Notes under the pieces: model-generated
The model's database searches: none
What the model saw: the letters and a program-made list of their open reading frames with translations, nothing else
What the model was told of the DNA's origin: nothing
Made by a program: the position numbers and the translations under genes
Shown: positions 11,575-22,772 of the stretch, piece by piece
Layout: every line of letters begins with the position of its first letter
Numbering within the stretch: the stretch's first letter is position 1
NCBI RefSeq assembly: GCF_030052815.1
Contig: NC_079501.1
Location: 81,101,979 to 81,165,978 of the forward strand
Length of the DNA: 64,000 nucleotides
From: Hevea brasiliensis
Lineage: Eukaryota; Streptophyta; Magnoliopsida; Malpighiales; Euphorbiaceae
Direction of reading: 5' to 3'

Positions 11575-13693
11575 TGTTAGTAGTATGCCCTAGAGCATAT
11601 CATTTAGTATATATCTTGTATATGTTTTATTAATAAAAGGCATTTCCACTTTTCCGTTTACATAATATATTTATGTGTAATAGAAAAGGTCCATTGATAT
11701 TTTGTTAGAAATTCTATTCTTAAGTTGTTAAGAATATGAGTGACAGTATTTCTAGCACAAAGTATCATAAATAGGTTCACAATCGAGGATACTTCATAAT
11801 AAGGACATGACTTATCCAGAAAGATTGTATTCAAGTTTGTTCCCAAGTTATTTATATGAGATATAAATAAGATGGAATGGTGAGTCTCATGCCATATACC
11901 AAACATGATAGGCACTTATACAAGATAAGTAGGCTGAACCAGTGACACTTATGACAAGCACATGGAGTTTACTCTTGTCAATGCATTGTCATAAATCATA
12001 TCAGTGCATATAATCTTTAGACCTGTGATAGCACAGTTATCTTGTATATAGGTGGTTTGAGTTTGATACTACTTTCATACTTGTACTGTGTATGGGTATA
12101 TGGGCATGTGTTGGCTCCTACTAGTTATATATGGAGGTAGGTATTGATCAAGATGGAATCTGTTCCTCTAAGTAAATAGAGATAAAATCATATGTTCATT
12201 TAATTGTTCTTGATGTTTCAAGTTCCTGGCCATGACAGATAGATTTAATCAGAAAGAGTTTCTGATGAGAAAATCTTTTAATTAAGAACTGGAATTAAAA
12301 GAGAATATAATATTTATAGCAAATGGAGTTTGACATAAACCATGACTCCAGCTTGAGTTGGGATTTTGTAACAGAGAGATTCTAGTGCATGGTAACATAT
12401 GATTATAGGTTCATTTAAGGTAAACCTTATTACTGATTGGGTGGCCATGGCATGCTATGCTAGGTGTTAACCATGGTCTATGAGGTGCATAAAATGATTT
12501 AGAGAAATCATTTATGGTAAGAAAGAGTTCTGATGATATTAAGAGTTGATATCATGTCTCATTGCCAATTAGTGACGAGCCTAGTAAGTCACACACATAC
12601 ACAAGTTATCACCTAATTAAATATGATTTAATTAATTAATTAATTAATTAATTAAAGAGTTTAATTGATTAATTAAATAGGTTTGATTTGCAATTAGATT
12701 GCAAAGTCCCTATCATGACTTGAAACCAAATCTAGATTATTGGATGTATAGTATAAGTTAAATTTATATTTAAAGTGTTTAAATATGAATTTAATTAATG
12801 AGAAATTAATTAATAAAGATTAATTAATTGATTTGTATTTGATATAAATTGATTAGAAGAAGAGAAATAATAATTTTGGATTGAGTACTCAAAATTAAGA
12901 CACAGGGGCATTTTGGTCATTTCACAGGGTGACATGTAGCACCATGAGATGGTGACACATGGCATTACACATAAGCTTTTCAAATGTCTTTTAATCATGT
13001 AAGATGATTAAAATTAAGATTAAATATAGGTTTAACACTTGGCACAATGTGATTGGGTCAATTAAACCTAGAACCAATCAGAGGGTGACATGTGGCAAGG
13101 GTTTAATGTGTTGACCTGGCTATATAAGTGTTGTTATGAAAAGAAAATAAACAACCAGCAGCAATTCTCTTTGGTGCTACCACCCAAGACGGTTTCTCTC
13201 CTCTTCATCTTCTTCTCTCATCTATTCCAAGATATTAACAAACAATCTCTTAAATTAAAAATACTAGAAATTGTTTCTAGTGTCCTATTTACATCTTTAA
13301 TCTCTTAAAAGGCAGAACTTGATTTTCTAAATAATAGAAAAAGCTTTAGAAGCTGTTCAAGGGCTGCCATAAGTGTTCTTGGTGTGGACAAGCTAGAGGG
13401 ACAACATCTGGTGTCCTGAAGACGCATCTCAAAGGCACAAATACACTGCAGTGCATCAAGAGGTTAGTGTGTTTGTTCTTGATTTAATCTAGGGTTCTAA
13501 AATTAATCTGATTAATTTTAAAATCATAAATGGAAAATACAGATCTAAAAAACACATTAAAAGAGTTTTAATATGTTGTTTATCATTGAAATTAAATAGA
13601 TAAAAATAAATCTTGCATGATGCATGTGACCTAGGTAAAAAATTTTTGAATTCAATGGTATAAACTTGTGTTTTTCACGCTTCCGTTCCTTCA
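11575..13693 (+). repeat. 3' LTR of Copia-2
   Basis: A 2,119-bp LTR from TGTTAG to TTCA. It carries the 85-residue antisense frame (11,658-11,915 minus), which is shortened in the 5' copy, and a longer TTAA run near 12,625 than the 5' LTR. Confidence 0.95.
13121..13127 (+). promoter_or_regulatory. TATA box of Copia-2 3' LTR
   Basis: TATATAA with CCAAT at 13,074-13,078, as in the 5' LTR. It could drive read-out into flanking sequence. Confidence 0.55.
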
Positions 13694-14545
13694 AACACCC
13701 TATTTTATCTCAATCATTTTATTCTTCCTTAATTTATTTTTATCATAGTTATGAAGTACAATTTGTAAAATATAATTCATTTAAGTCATTTATTGAAATT
13801 GTAATTTATTTGAGGTTCCACAAATTTTATAGAAAATCCAGCAGAATGCCGGCTAAAAATGGATAAAACAGTTCTTCGGAACCTGTGAAAAACACTTCCA
13901 AAAGTTTCTATTAATCCCAAACTTCATTTCATCAACAAAATCTCAATATTTCTCATATATACTCCCATTTCTCATTCTTTCATTTCATATGAAATTCATA
14001 TAAAAGTCATAAATAAATATTCACTTGTTATTCATAAACACAATTTCCATAATTTACATCAATACTAAAATACATTACATAAGTCTTAATTACACATGAG
14101 AAAATAAAACTTAATTACAAAATACCAAAATAAAACCTAGTGTCCTACCAATGCACTGATGACAGTGAGGTGACATGGACACTATGCAGAGCTGCAGAAG
14201 ATCTCACCCAGTCTGTGGTCTACTGGGCTCTCAGTCAGTCTCTCCAGAACCTATGCATGGAAAAAAGCAATGTACTAAGCAATAATACTTAGTGGTGCTA
14301 ATAATAAAATAAAAAGAAATAACAGAAAATAAATATGCAGCGCATGTCCTGATGTCTTATGCAGACAATTTTTCAATCATTATTGGTAATTTTATTTATT
14401 TTGTACTTGTTATATTCATAATTTTATTAAATTTATTCACTTTCATTTTTGGTTGTCCAAGTAACCTATACTGGATGATTGGACTGAATAAACGGGTAAA
14501 CTGGCACTGGGTATCAAGTACCTCGGGCCGTCACACCATCGGTCA
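13694..14545 (-). repeat. Gypsy-A2 5' LTR, piece 2
   Basis: It continues the LTR broken by Copia-2 and aligns with 21,765-22,640 of Gypsy-A. It ends in GGTCA (14,541-14,545), the target duplication of Gypsy-B. It contains a single hairpin ACTAAG/CTTAGT (14,274-14,293), equivalent to the second hairpin of the conserved pair. Confidence 0.88.
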
Positions 14546-15166
14546 TGTCACACCTTACCCCTCTGTAAGGCATAACATGATCCCATAGAATACCTAATGA
14601 ACTACCGAACTTCACCTACCGATAACTCATTAAGTACCCTACAAGGAATTTTAAAACAATTTTCTTATTTTTGATAAGTGGTGAGCATTTCTAATAAGTA
14701 TTTTAAACATGTAATTAAGTTGAAAGCTAGTTGGAAATTTTAGCCCATTTTATTTTTTCGCAAATTTTATAAAAATTTTGTGAGTTACATCGTATTTTGA
14801 GAAAACAGTTCTTCAAATACCTGTAAAAAGCACTTCTAAAAATTTTCTCAACAACTGCTTCAATTTCAAACTCAATCTCAAACAATTTCTCAACACATTT
14901 ATCACTTTCAATTTCAAATCCAGTATCCAATGATCATTACAAAATTCACATTAAGAGAATTTCAAACCACAATATATATTACAACATTATACAAATTTTA
15001 TACAACTGCTCAAGACCCATTTTTTTACATGTCCATACATTTATGTGCAATATATACATCAAAAGAAATATTTACAATTAGGGTATAAATTATACCTGAA
15101 GACTTTAGGCTGAATGATCCTCAATCTTTAGCAGCTCAGTCTGCTGCTCCTCTAGTCTCTGTATCT

Positions 15167-15206
15167 GCCACAGCAATAAAAGCTATCGCTGGGTACTAGG
15201 AATCAG
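15167..15206 (-). other. Conserved hairpin pair, Gypsy-B 3' LTR
   Basis: GCCACAGC/GCTATCGC then CTGG/TCAG. Both are slightly eroded compared with the 5' LTR copy at 31,590-31,629. Confidence 0.55.
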
Positions 15207-16662
15207 TGGTGCACAACATACTAAAATAATCTTTATGCAAAAATAAAATCACATTTATTCAAAAATTTGACTAAACATGAGCATTAAACACAAAACATGA
15301 ATTATGAGATTTTAATGTAAACCACGTTCATTTCGAAGTATCAAAACACATTTCATAAAACCCACAGTTAGATCATGCCATTCGAAACAAATAGAATCTC
15401 AATAGCCAGAGGCTAAAGAGAAATCACATCACAAGGCTAGCTAGCTCAAATATATGGATATCCATTCACATCCTCTTCTACTGGCACACCTCAACACTTC
15501 TCCAGAGAAGGAATCAAAATTCGAAACTAATTACTCCCACTAGTCGTGCTAGTGAGGTGTTCAAATATATGGTCATGACACTGTGGTTTCAAAACTTATC
15601 TTAACAATTTGCTAAACATTGCTATTTCAAATATACACAATAACTTTCACAGTTTAAATCAAAACATCATAAATAATGTCACAAATAAACTTTCAACAAT
15701 TCCAAAGCACAAGTAAAATACATATTTCGTTCACTTTATCAATGAATTTTAAAGCATGGAGATGTTGTGCACAAACCTCAAGCGAGTCGTCCCTTAGCCT
15801 CGACTCGGTTCCTCGGGTTCCTTCCCGATATTCTTTTCAACTGAAACACATAATTTTACAATGTTTCAGTACTAGAACTTAACATAAATCCAAAATAACT
15901 TTAGCTTCACATTTACCTAGTTCTAACGTGTTAAATTCGACGTTCTCAAAATTTTTGTGTTTCGGGTTACTATTCACTATACTATTCAAGTCAAATAGTT
16001 GACTTTCTAAGGCTTAATAGGTATGGGAACTCCAACTTCACCCACATACCACATTTTGGTCACTAAACTTGTTGGTTTTGGTCATTTTCTCAAAACTTAG
16101 GTCTTTTAGGCAAAATTGCCAATTTTTGGTTTTGGGGTCCTAAGTTGCACTGTTTCATTGGTCCTTTTACTGTTGGAGTTTGACAAACCTTCCTTCATAG
16201 AAAATGTTCCTTATTGTCTTAAGTGTATTCTCATTTTTGAATCACTCCAATTGGAGTTTTGTAGCTCAAGTTATAGCCAAAATACAATTACTGTTTACGT
16301 GCACTGTTCGTGCTGCAATTTTGGTTCTGGCAGATTTTTGATCCAACTTCGTGCGGTAATTTGATTAAGTCCATAATTTGGTCTAATTTCCTTCATACGA
16401 AATGTTCTACTATGTCTTAGGTTTCCATCGGTTCAAGAATCGCCTAAATCGGAGTTTTCTAGAGAGAGTTATAGCCATTGGAACTTTACTGCTCAAATGG
16501 AAATCTACAGTTTTGCAGGTTCAGTAACTCAACTTTGCTCAATCATTTGGTTAGGTTAATGGCATAATTTGGGTTGGTGTTCTTCATGAAAGTTTTAGAT
16601 CTATATCTTATCTAATTACTGGTAAAATTTCAGGTCATTTTGACCTTCCTAGCTCGGGTTAT

Positions 16663-16693
16663 GACCAAATGAACAATTACTGTTCATTTGGTC
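16663..16693. repeat. Palindrome in Gypsy-B 3' LTR
   Basis: Perfect 13-bp arms, GACCAAATGAACA and TGTTCATTTGGTC, around a 5-bp spacer. The 5' LTR has the same at 33,091-33,121, and related forms occur in the A, C and E LTRs. Confidence 0.85.
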
Positions 16694-17580
16694 AGTTTAT
16701 GCAGTGGCAGCCTGCTCTCATTTCACTTTGGTCAATTTGTTCACTAAGTTTTGGTTAGTTTTTAGCCATGGTTCCTTAATGAAAATTGTGCTATTTTATG
16801 TTTATTTTCATCCCCAATTGGTGGCATATCAATTGGACTTGTAAAATTTCGGTTTTGGTCCTTCAAAGTTGGCTTGGCAGCATGACCATTTACCCTACTA
16901 ATTTGACTTCCATTTTAACAATTCCCACACATCATCTTTGGTCATTATTGACCATTTTTCACTTCATAATCGGTCAAACATGCCATTTACTCATTTCTCC
17001 AAATTTTGCCTCAAAACCCTAGGTTTCAAAACCCTAATCACACTAAATTATTGCATTTTACTAATTCTAACCATACAAATACAATTCCTCAACTTATTCA
17101 AGCTTTCTAACATATTTTATCTAATCAAACTCATGCAATTCTCACCCCTACATAGGCTGGACGAATTTTCTTGTGGTCCTCTAGAGATGTTTTCTTTTCA
17201 TTTTAAGTATATTTCTAGGTTAATTAAGCTATAAACATAACTAAATCAACTAACAATTCAAGTTTAGTTTACTAATCTTGTGTGCAGAATTTCTTCTCCC
17301 TTTTCTTCAAATTTTTCTTCTTTCTTTTCCTTGAATCCTCTTTCCTAGTTGTCCAAACAACATCTAGTTATGGTAGGACAATTTTCCATGGTTGGATTTT
17401 GGTTCTTCAAGCTCAAAAATGAGCTTTCATGGTGGTTTTGGTGTGGGAGAGAGAGAGTGACGTTTTTTTGAAGAAGACTTGTATTTTATTTTTTTTTCTT
17501 TTCTTTTCTTTTATCTTTATCTTATGGAAGACCACAAAAAAAAATCAAGTTAATTAATTATTAATTAACACTTATGGCAT

Positions 17581-17600
17581 CATGCATGATGTCATGCATG
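17581..17600. promoter_or_regulatory. Paired CATGCATG (RY-type) motifs, Gypsy-B 3' LTR
   Basis: CATGCATG at 17,581-17,588 and 17,593-17,600, each followed by ATGTCAT. CATGCATG is the core bound by plant B3-family seed regulators. The site is about 560 bp from the sense start of the LTR, in the expected U3. Binding is inferred. Confidence 0.4.
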
Positions 17601-18154
17601 ATGTCATCACCTTTTTACTTTTTCATTTTCTTCTCTTTTTTTTTCTATTTTTCTATTAGTTCTTTAATTTAATTTTCGATTCCGAAATTTTCTTTTCTCC
17701 AATTTTATTTGACAGTTAGGTCAGGAGGAGTCAGCTCTCGGGATCAATTGACCAAATTGCCCCTCGCCGGTTCATCCCGGTTTGTAAATAATTCCATATT
17801 TCTTTCGGTTCCCTGACCTAATTATTTGACTGACTTAACAGTTCTTTCTCGTAATTTTCTCTTTTCCACTGTGTTCATAAGGGTCTTAAGGACCGCAGCA
17901 TCACTTTTTACGATTCGAAATTTGAGTTTAAAATGACTTCGCAGTCCTTCCCGAGAAGGTCACCCACTCGGCTCGTTTAACTTCTTCTGTTCTGTTTTTC
18001 TTATTTATACTTAACTAATTGAACATTACTAATTATTTGTGTTTATAGCTTATCTAGTTGTCTTAAGTGTGGTTCTAATCCCCTTAATTGTCCGGACCGA
18101 CACCGGTCACCGGAACAGTGAAATCTCCCAGGCTATGCAAACGGGGGTGTTACA

Positions 18155-18170
18155 ATTCTCCCCCCCTTAA
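18155..18170 (-). other. Polypurine tract of Gypsy-B
   Basis: On the minus strand TTAAGGGGGGGGAGAAT directly before the LTR TGTAACACC. A near-identical tract is in Gypsy-C. Confidence 0.9.
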
Positions 18171-18201
18171 AATAAATTTCGTCTCTAAATTTTACCTGGT
18201 A

Positions 18202-19724
18202 TCAATCTTTAAACAGCTGTGGGTGCTGTCTCCTCATGTCCTCTTCTCGTTCCCAAGTTGCCTCCTGGCCCGAATGATGGTTCCACAGCACTTTTACCAA
18301 CGGTATTTGCTTGTTTCGTAGCTGCTTCACCTCATAAACCAGAATCTCTATGGGTTCTTCTTCATATGTGAGGTCTGGATTCACTTCAATTTCCTCTACT
18401 GGTAGTACATGAGATGGGTCTGATCGGTACCTCCTCAACATAGACACATGGAAAACATTATGTATCTTCTCCAACTCTTGAGGTAGTGCCAACCGATATG
18501 CCAAAGGACCCACTCTTTCCAGAACCTCATATGGCCCAATGAAACGAGGACTCAGTTTCCCCTTTCTGCCGAATCTCATAATTCTCTTCCAAGGAGAAAC
18601 CTTGAGGAAAACTTTCTCACCCACCGCATACTGAATATCCCTTCTTTTCAAATCAATGTAGGACTTCTGACGGTCTGATGCAGTCTTAAGTCGAACTCTA
18701 ATCACCCTGATTTTCTCTTCAGTTTGCTGAATGATTTCGGGTCCAATCATCTTTCTTTCACCCACGTCATCCCAACACAACGGGGTTCTACATTTCCTGC
18801 CATACAAAGCGTCATATGAGGCATCCCAATGCTTGATTGGTAGTTGTTGTTATAAGCAAACTCAATCAAAGGCAAGTGTGTATCCCAACTGCCCTCAAAC
18901 TCAATCACACAGGCCCGTAGCATATCCTCCAAGATCTGAATTACCCTCTCAGACTGGCCATCCGTCTGTGGGTGGAATGTAGTACTGAAGTTTAATCTAG
19001 TTCCTAGGGCTCTCTGAACACTACCCCAGAATCTAGAAGCGAACCTAGGATCTCTGTCTGACACGATGGATACTGGCACTCCATGCAGTCTCACAATCGC
19101 ATCGATGTATAACTTGGCCAATCTTTCTAAACTGTAGTCCATCCAGACTGGCAGAAAATGAGCAGACTTGGTTAGTCTGTCAATAATGACCCAAACTGCA
19201 TCATGACTCTTCTGTGTCCTCGGAAGTCCCATCACAAAATCCATCGTTATTCTCTCCCATTTCCACTCTGGTACTGGTAGTGGATGTAACAACCCAGCGG
19301 GTACTTGATGCTTTGCCTTCACTTGCTGACAAGTTAGGCATTTAGAAATAAACTCTGCCACATCTCTTTTCATACCCATCCACCAGTAATGCTCCTTTAG
19401 CCCTCTATACATTTTTGTGCCACCAGGGTGCATGGCAAAAGGAGACTCATGTGCTTCCTTCAAAATGATCTGCCTCAAATCAACATCATTAGGAACACAC
19501 ATTCTGCCTTGGTGTAGCAGTAAACCATCATCTCTAATTGAGAACTCTGGTTTCTTACCCTGCTGGACTTCTTCCATCAGCTTCTGATACTTCTTATCGT
19601 TCTGAGCAGCCATTCTAATATGATCAATCAACACTAGCTGTACATGCCATGCAACTGCTGTCTGCTCCTCATCATTAATCTCTAAACTGGCATGTAATGA
19701 TCTCAACTCATGTATCAAAGACAA
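18202..19724 (-). pseudogene. Gypsy-B integrase with chromodomain-like tail, frameshifted
   Basis: The first 325 residues (19,724-18,747) hold the HHCC zinc-binding region (H92, H99, C129, C132) and the full catalytic triad: D162 in MDFVMGLP, D223 in VSDRDPRF and E259 in GQSERVIQ. A one-base loss near 18,820 moves the rest into another frame (18,807-18,202). That part contains the GPYEVLERVGPLAYRL core and the tail VKQLRNKQIPLVKVLW...ATWE, which resembles the degenerate chromodomain of Tekay/Del chromoviruses. The stop after QLFKD is at the same place as in Gypsy-C; past it the same frame reads VKFRDEI before the polypurine tract. Confidence 0.93.
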
Positions 19725-19733
19725 AGGAGTAAC

Positions 19734-20810
19734 TTATAGACTTGCCATAGTCTTGCGACTTAGGGCGTCAGCCACAACATTAGCTTTCCCTGGCTGATAG
19801 TCTATCAAACAATCATAGTCTTTTATCAACTCTAACCATCTCCTCTGTCTCAAATTCAACTCTTTCTGGGTGCCCAAATACTTCAAACTCTTATGATCTG
19901 TACAGATGTAGCACTTCTCCCCATACAAATAATGTCTCCAGATCTTAAGAGCAAACACAATAGCTGCAAGCTCCAAATCATGTGTTGGATAGTTCCTCTC
20001 ATGCGGTTTTAGCTGGCGTGATGCATAGGCAATGGCATTTCGATCTTGTATCAATACACAACCTAACCCATTATGAGAAGCATCACTATATACTGTATAT
20101 TCTTTACCTGGAGTAGGTAAAGTCAGGACTGGAGCCTCAGTCAAACATCTTTTCAATTCATCAAAACTTTGCTGGCATTTGTCCGTCCACTGAAATTTTA
20201 CATCTTTTCTAAGCAGCTTGGTCAATGGAGATGCCAACATAGAGAATCCCTTCACAAATTGACGGTAGTATCCAGCTAACCCCAGAAAACTACGAATCTC
20301 TGTGACATTTTTAGGTGGCCTCCAATTACGGACAGCTTCAATTTTGCTAGGATCTACCTTAATACCCTCTTCTGATACTACATGCCCCAAAAAGGATATC
20401 TCCTTCAGCCAAAATTCACATTTCGACAATTTGGCATATAGCTGTTTCTCCCTCAAAGTCTGCAGTACAATCCGCAAAAGTCTATCATGCTCTTTTGCAT
20501 TCCTCGAATAGACCAATATATCATCAATGAATACCACAATAAACTGGTCGAGGTATGGTCTGAAGATAGTGTTCATCAGATCCATAAAAGCAGCCGGAGC
20601 ATTAGTTAACCCGAATGGCATGACTAGGAATTCATAATGGCCATAGCGGGTTCTGAAGGCAGTTTTAGGAATACTCTGCTCTTGTACTTTCAGCTGATAA
20701 TAACCTGATCTCAGGTCAATTTTGGAGAATACAGCTGCACCCCTCAACTGATCAAACAAGTCATCAATACGGGGTAATGGATATCTGTTCTTTATTGTCA
20801 CCTTATTCAA
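19734..20810 (-). pseudogene. Gypsy-B reverse transcriptase and RNase H
   Basis: 358 residues are open in one piece. KIDLRSGY (D32) gives the first catalytic Asp and FIDD (94-97) the active-site pair. RNase H begins near residue 240 with [10 protein letters not shown], followed by TDHKSLKYL and VADALSR. A stop on each side separates it from the protease part and from integrase. The upstream TAG (20,813-20,811) replaces a CAG that is intact in Gypsy-C; the downstream TAA (19,736-19,734) is at a CGG codon in Gypsy-C. Confidence 0.93.
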
Positions 20811-21689
20811 CTACCGATAATCAATACACAAGCAGAGAGTGCCATCTTTCTCTTTTACAAACAATACTGGCGCTCCCCAAGGTGACACACTAGGGCGAAT
20901 AAAGCCCTTGTCAAGCAATTCTTGGAACTGTACTTTCAACTCTTTTAATTCTGCAGGTGCCATCCTATATGGCGTTATGGAGATTGGGTCCACACCAGGC
21001 ATAACATCAATCTCAAACTGCACCTCTCTCTCTGGAGGTAATCCTGGCAATTCATCAGGAAATACATCCGGAAAATCACATACAGTAGGGATGTCCCTTA
21101 ATGCTGGACTCCCTACTTGGGTGTCTATCACAAGTGCTAAGTACACCTCACACCCTTTTCTAATCATTTTATTGGCCAGTGCAGCTGAAATTATGTTTGA
21201 AGGCAATAAATGCCTCTCCCCATGTATTACCACATCACCGTATAAAGGGAGACCAAAAGTGACTGTCTTCAGTCTACAGTCAATCATCGCATGATGCCTG
21301 GCTAACCAATCCATGCCCAAAATGATATCATACTCTCTGAAGGGCATTTCAATCAAGTCTGACAGAAAAACATGTCCTTGGATCACCAAAGGACAGTCTC
21401 TATAAATTCTGTTGACCCGGACCTCTTGTCCTGATGGACTAGTTACTAGCACTTCAAAACCCATTTGCACACATGGAACAGCAAGTGAACTGACTATGCT
21501 AGCACTAACATATGAATGGGTTGAACCCGGATCAAACAATACAAATACTTCTTGATCAGAGATAGAGAATGTACCAGCTACCACATCGGAAGTCTCAGCC
21601 TCTTCTCGCTGTCTCATCGTATAGACTCTGGCTGAAGCACTCCCTTGTCTTTGATTGACCAAGCTGTACCACATTTGCTGAGCGGTGCC
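20811..21689 (-). pseudogene. Gypsy-B protease and start of reverse transcriptase
   Basis: Open for 287 residues. The aspartic protease active site is [13 protein letters not shown] (residues 46-58) and [12 protein letters not shown] is a typical gypsy motif of this region. The reverse transcriptase fingers start at [13 protein letters not shown], and the segment ends IDYR-stop. Upstream the frame runs back into the Gypsy-A insertion at 21,694; the first Met at 21,674 is only the first one after the insertion and is not the original start. Confidence 0.92.
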
Positions 21690-22278
21690 TCTCTTGTGAC
21701 ACCCCTTACCCGACTACAGTGTAGCCGAGCAAGTTATGCCACTCAGTGTGCCGAGCACTCTATTTAATCTTAATTCATTTTTATTCTTCCTTTTGAATAT
21801 AACTTGTGAAATATAATTCATTTTAAGCCATTTATCGAAATTACTATTTATTTGAGGTTCCGAAAAATTTTTATAGAAAATCCATGTAGTCTTGGCTAAA
21901 AATGGAAAAGCAGTTCTTGAACTGTGAAAAACACTTCCTATATTCATTTTCCATCATCTCAACTCCATTTATCAAATTCTCAACAATGTTCAATCTCAGT
22001 TCTCATTCATCCATCTCATATGATACCATGCATAAATCATAGATAAACATTCACTTTTCCATTTACAACCACACTTTTCATTATTTACATGAATATCAAA
22101 ATACATTACATAAGTTTCAAATACATATGAGAAAATAAAATCAATTACAAAATACCAAAATGACATCTAGCGTCCTACCAATGCTGCTTGACGGTGAGGT
22201 GACACGGACACTATGCGAGCGTGAACTGCCTTACCGAATCTGTGGTCTACTGGCGCTCTGTCCAATCTTTAGTACCTA

Positions 22279-22315
22279 CGCGTTGCAAAAGCGACGCGCT
22301 AAGCATAAAGCTTAG
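22279..22315 (-). other. Conserved hairpin pair, Gypsy-A 3' LTR
   Basis: CGCGTTGC with GCGACGCG (8 bp including one wobble, AAAA loop, 22,279-22,298), directly followed by CTAAGC with GCTTAG (22,299-22,315), then TGGTGC. The 5' LTR copy is identical at 26,817-26,853. Confidence 0.75.
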
Positions 22316-22699
22316 TGGTGCAAATAATAAAATAGAAAGAAATAATATGCAATATAAAAATCATAATTTCTTAGCCATTGTGTTCATAAGAACTGAATAA
22401 TTACCAACTTATTGTTTAGTCGAGGGCTAATTACGTTTTATGATATTAACTTCTTCATGAATTTTAAGTTTTCATTGTATTCTATCGTAATCATTCCTGA
22501 TATTTAGTTTTCGTATTTTCTTCAATAATCAGTTCAATTCTGATTATACTTTTCCATGCCCAAGTAACCTATCTTTGAGCATTGGATGGATAACAGGTCG
22601 TTGGCACTGGACCGCGTGCCTTGGGCCATCATACCATGGGACCTTGAGCGTCAACCACGTATGCAGTCAGTATGGCTAAAAAGCCATGATATCACATAA

Positions 22700-22772
22700 T
22701 TGGCATAAAAGCCATGAATACGGGCATAAAAGCCATGAATACGGGCATAAAGCCATGAATACAGGCATAAAG
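22700..22772. repeat. 21-bp minisatellite in Gypsy-A 3' LTR
   Basis: Three units of GGCATAAA(A)GCCATGAATAC plus a partial one. The 5' LTR (27,239-27,335) has four. Each unit can form a GGC/GCC hairpin. Confidence 0.85.

Larger units (their letters stand above)
3679..13693 (+). mobile_element. Copia-2: complete but decayed Ty1/copia retrotransposon
   Basis: This is a 10,015-bp element in the order 5' LTR, primer site, 1.8-kb leader, gag-protease-integrase-reverse transcriptase-RNase H, polypurine tract, 3' LTR. The domain order with integrase before reverse transcriptase defines Ty1/copia. Flanking five bases are TACAC (3,674-3,678) and AACAC (13,694-13,698), a target-site duplication with one change. 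The coding frame is continuous from 7,572 but broken by seven stop codons and one late frameshift, so this copy cannot make its own proteins. It sits 65 bp inside the Gypsy-A2 LTR. Confidence 0.95.
14546..18154 (-). repeat. 3' LTR of Gypsy-B
   Basis: 3,609 bp, from TGTCACACC to GTGTTACA on the plus strand. It shares nearly all sequence with the 5' LTR at 30,965-34,606. Internal features are a hairpin pair (15,167-15,206), about four degenerate modules roughly 190-200 bp apart (starts near 16,190, 16,390, 16,582 and 16,770), a 13-bp-arm palindrome, and paired CATGCATG motifs. Short reading frames inside are shared with the other LTR but look incidental. Confidence 0.94.

Noticed and set aside
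15676..16364. Small plus-strand frames in Gypsy-B LTRs, repeated at 32,099-32,787
   Set aside because: Antisense to the element and shared only by the two young LTRs.
20839..21294. 151-residue plus-strand frame, with an equal-length match at 49,677-50,132
   Set aside because: Both are the reverse strand of conserved protease/reverse transcriptase in Gypsy-B and -C; similarity follows from the sense gene.
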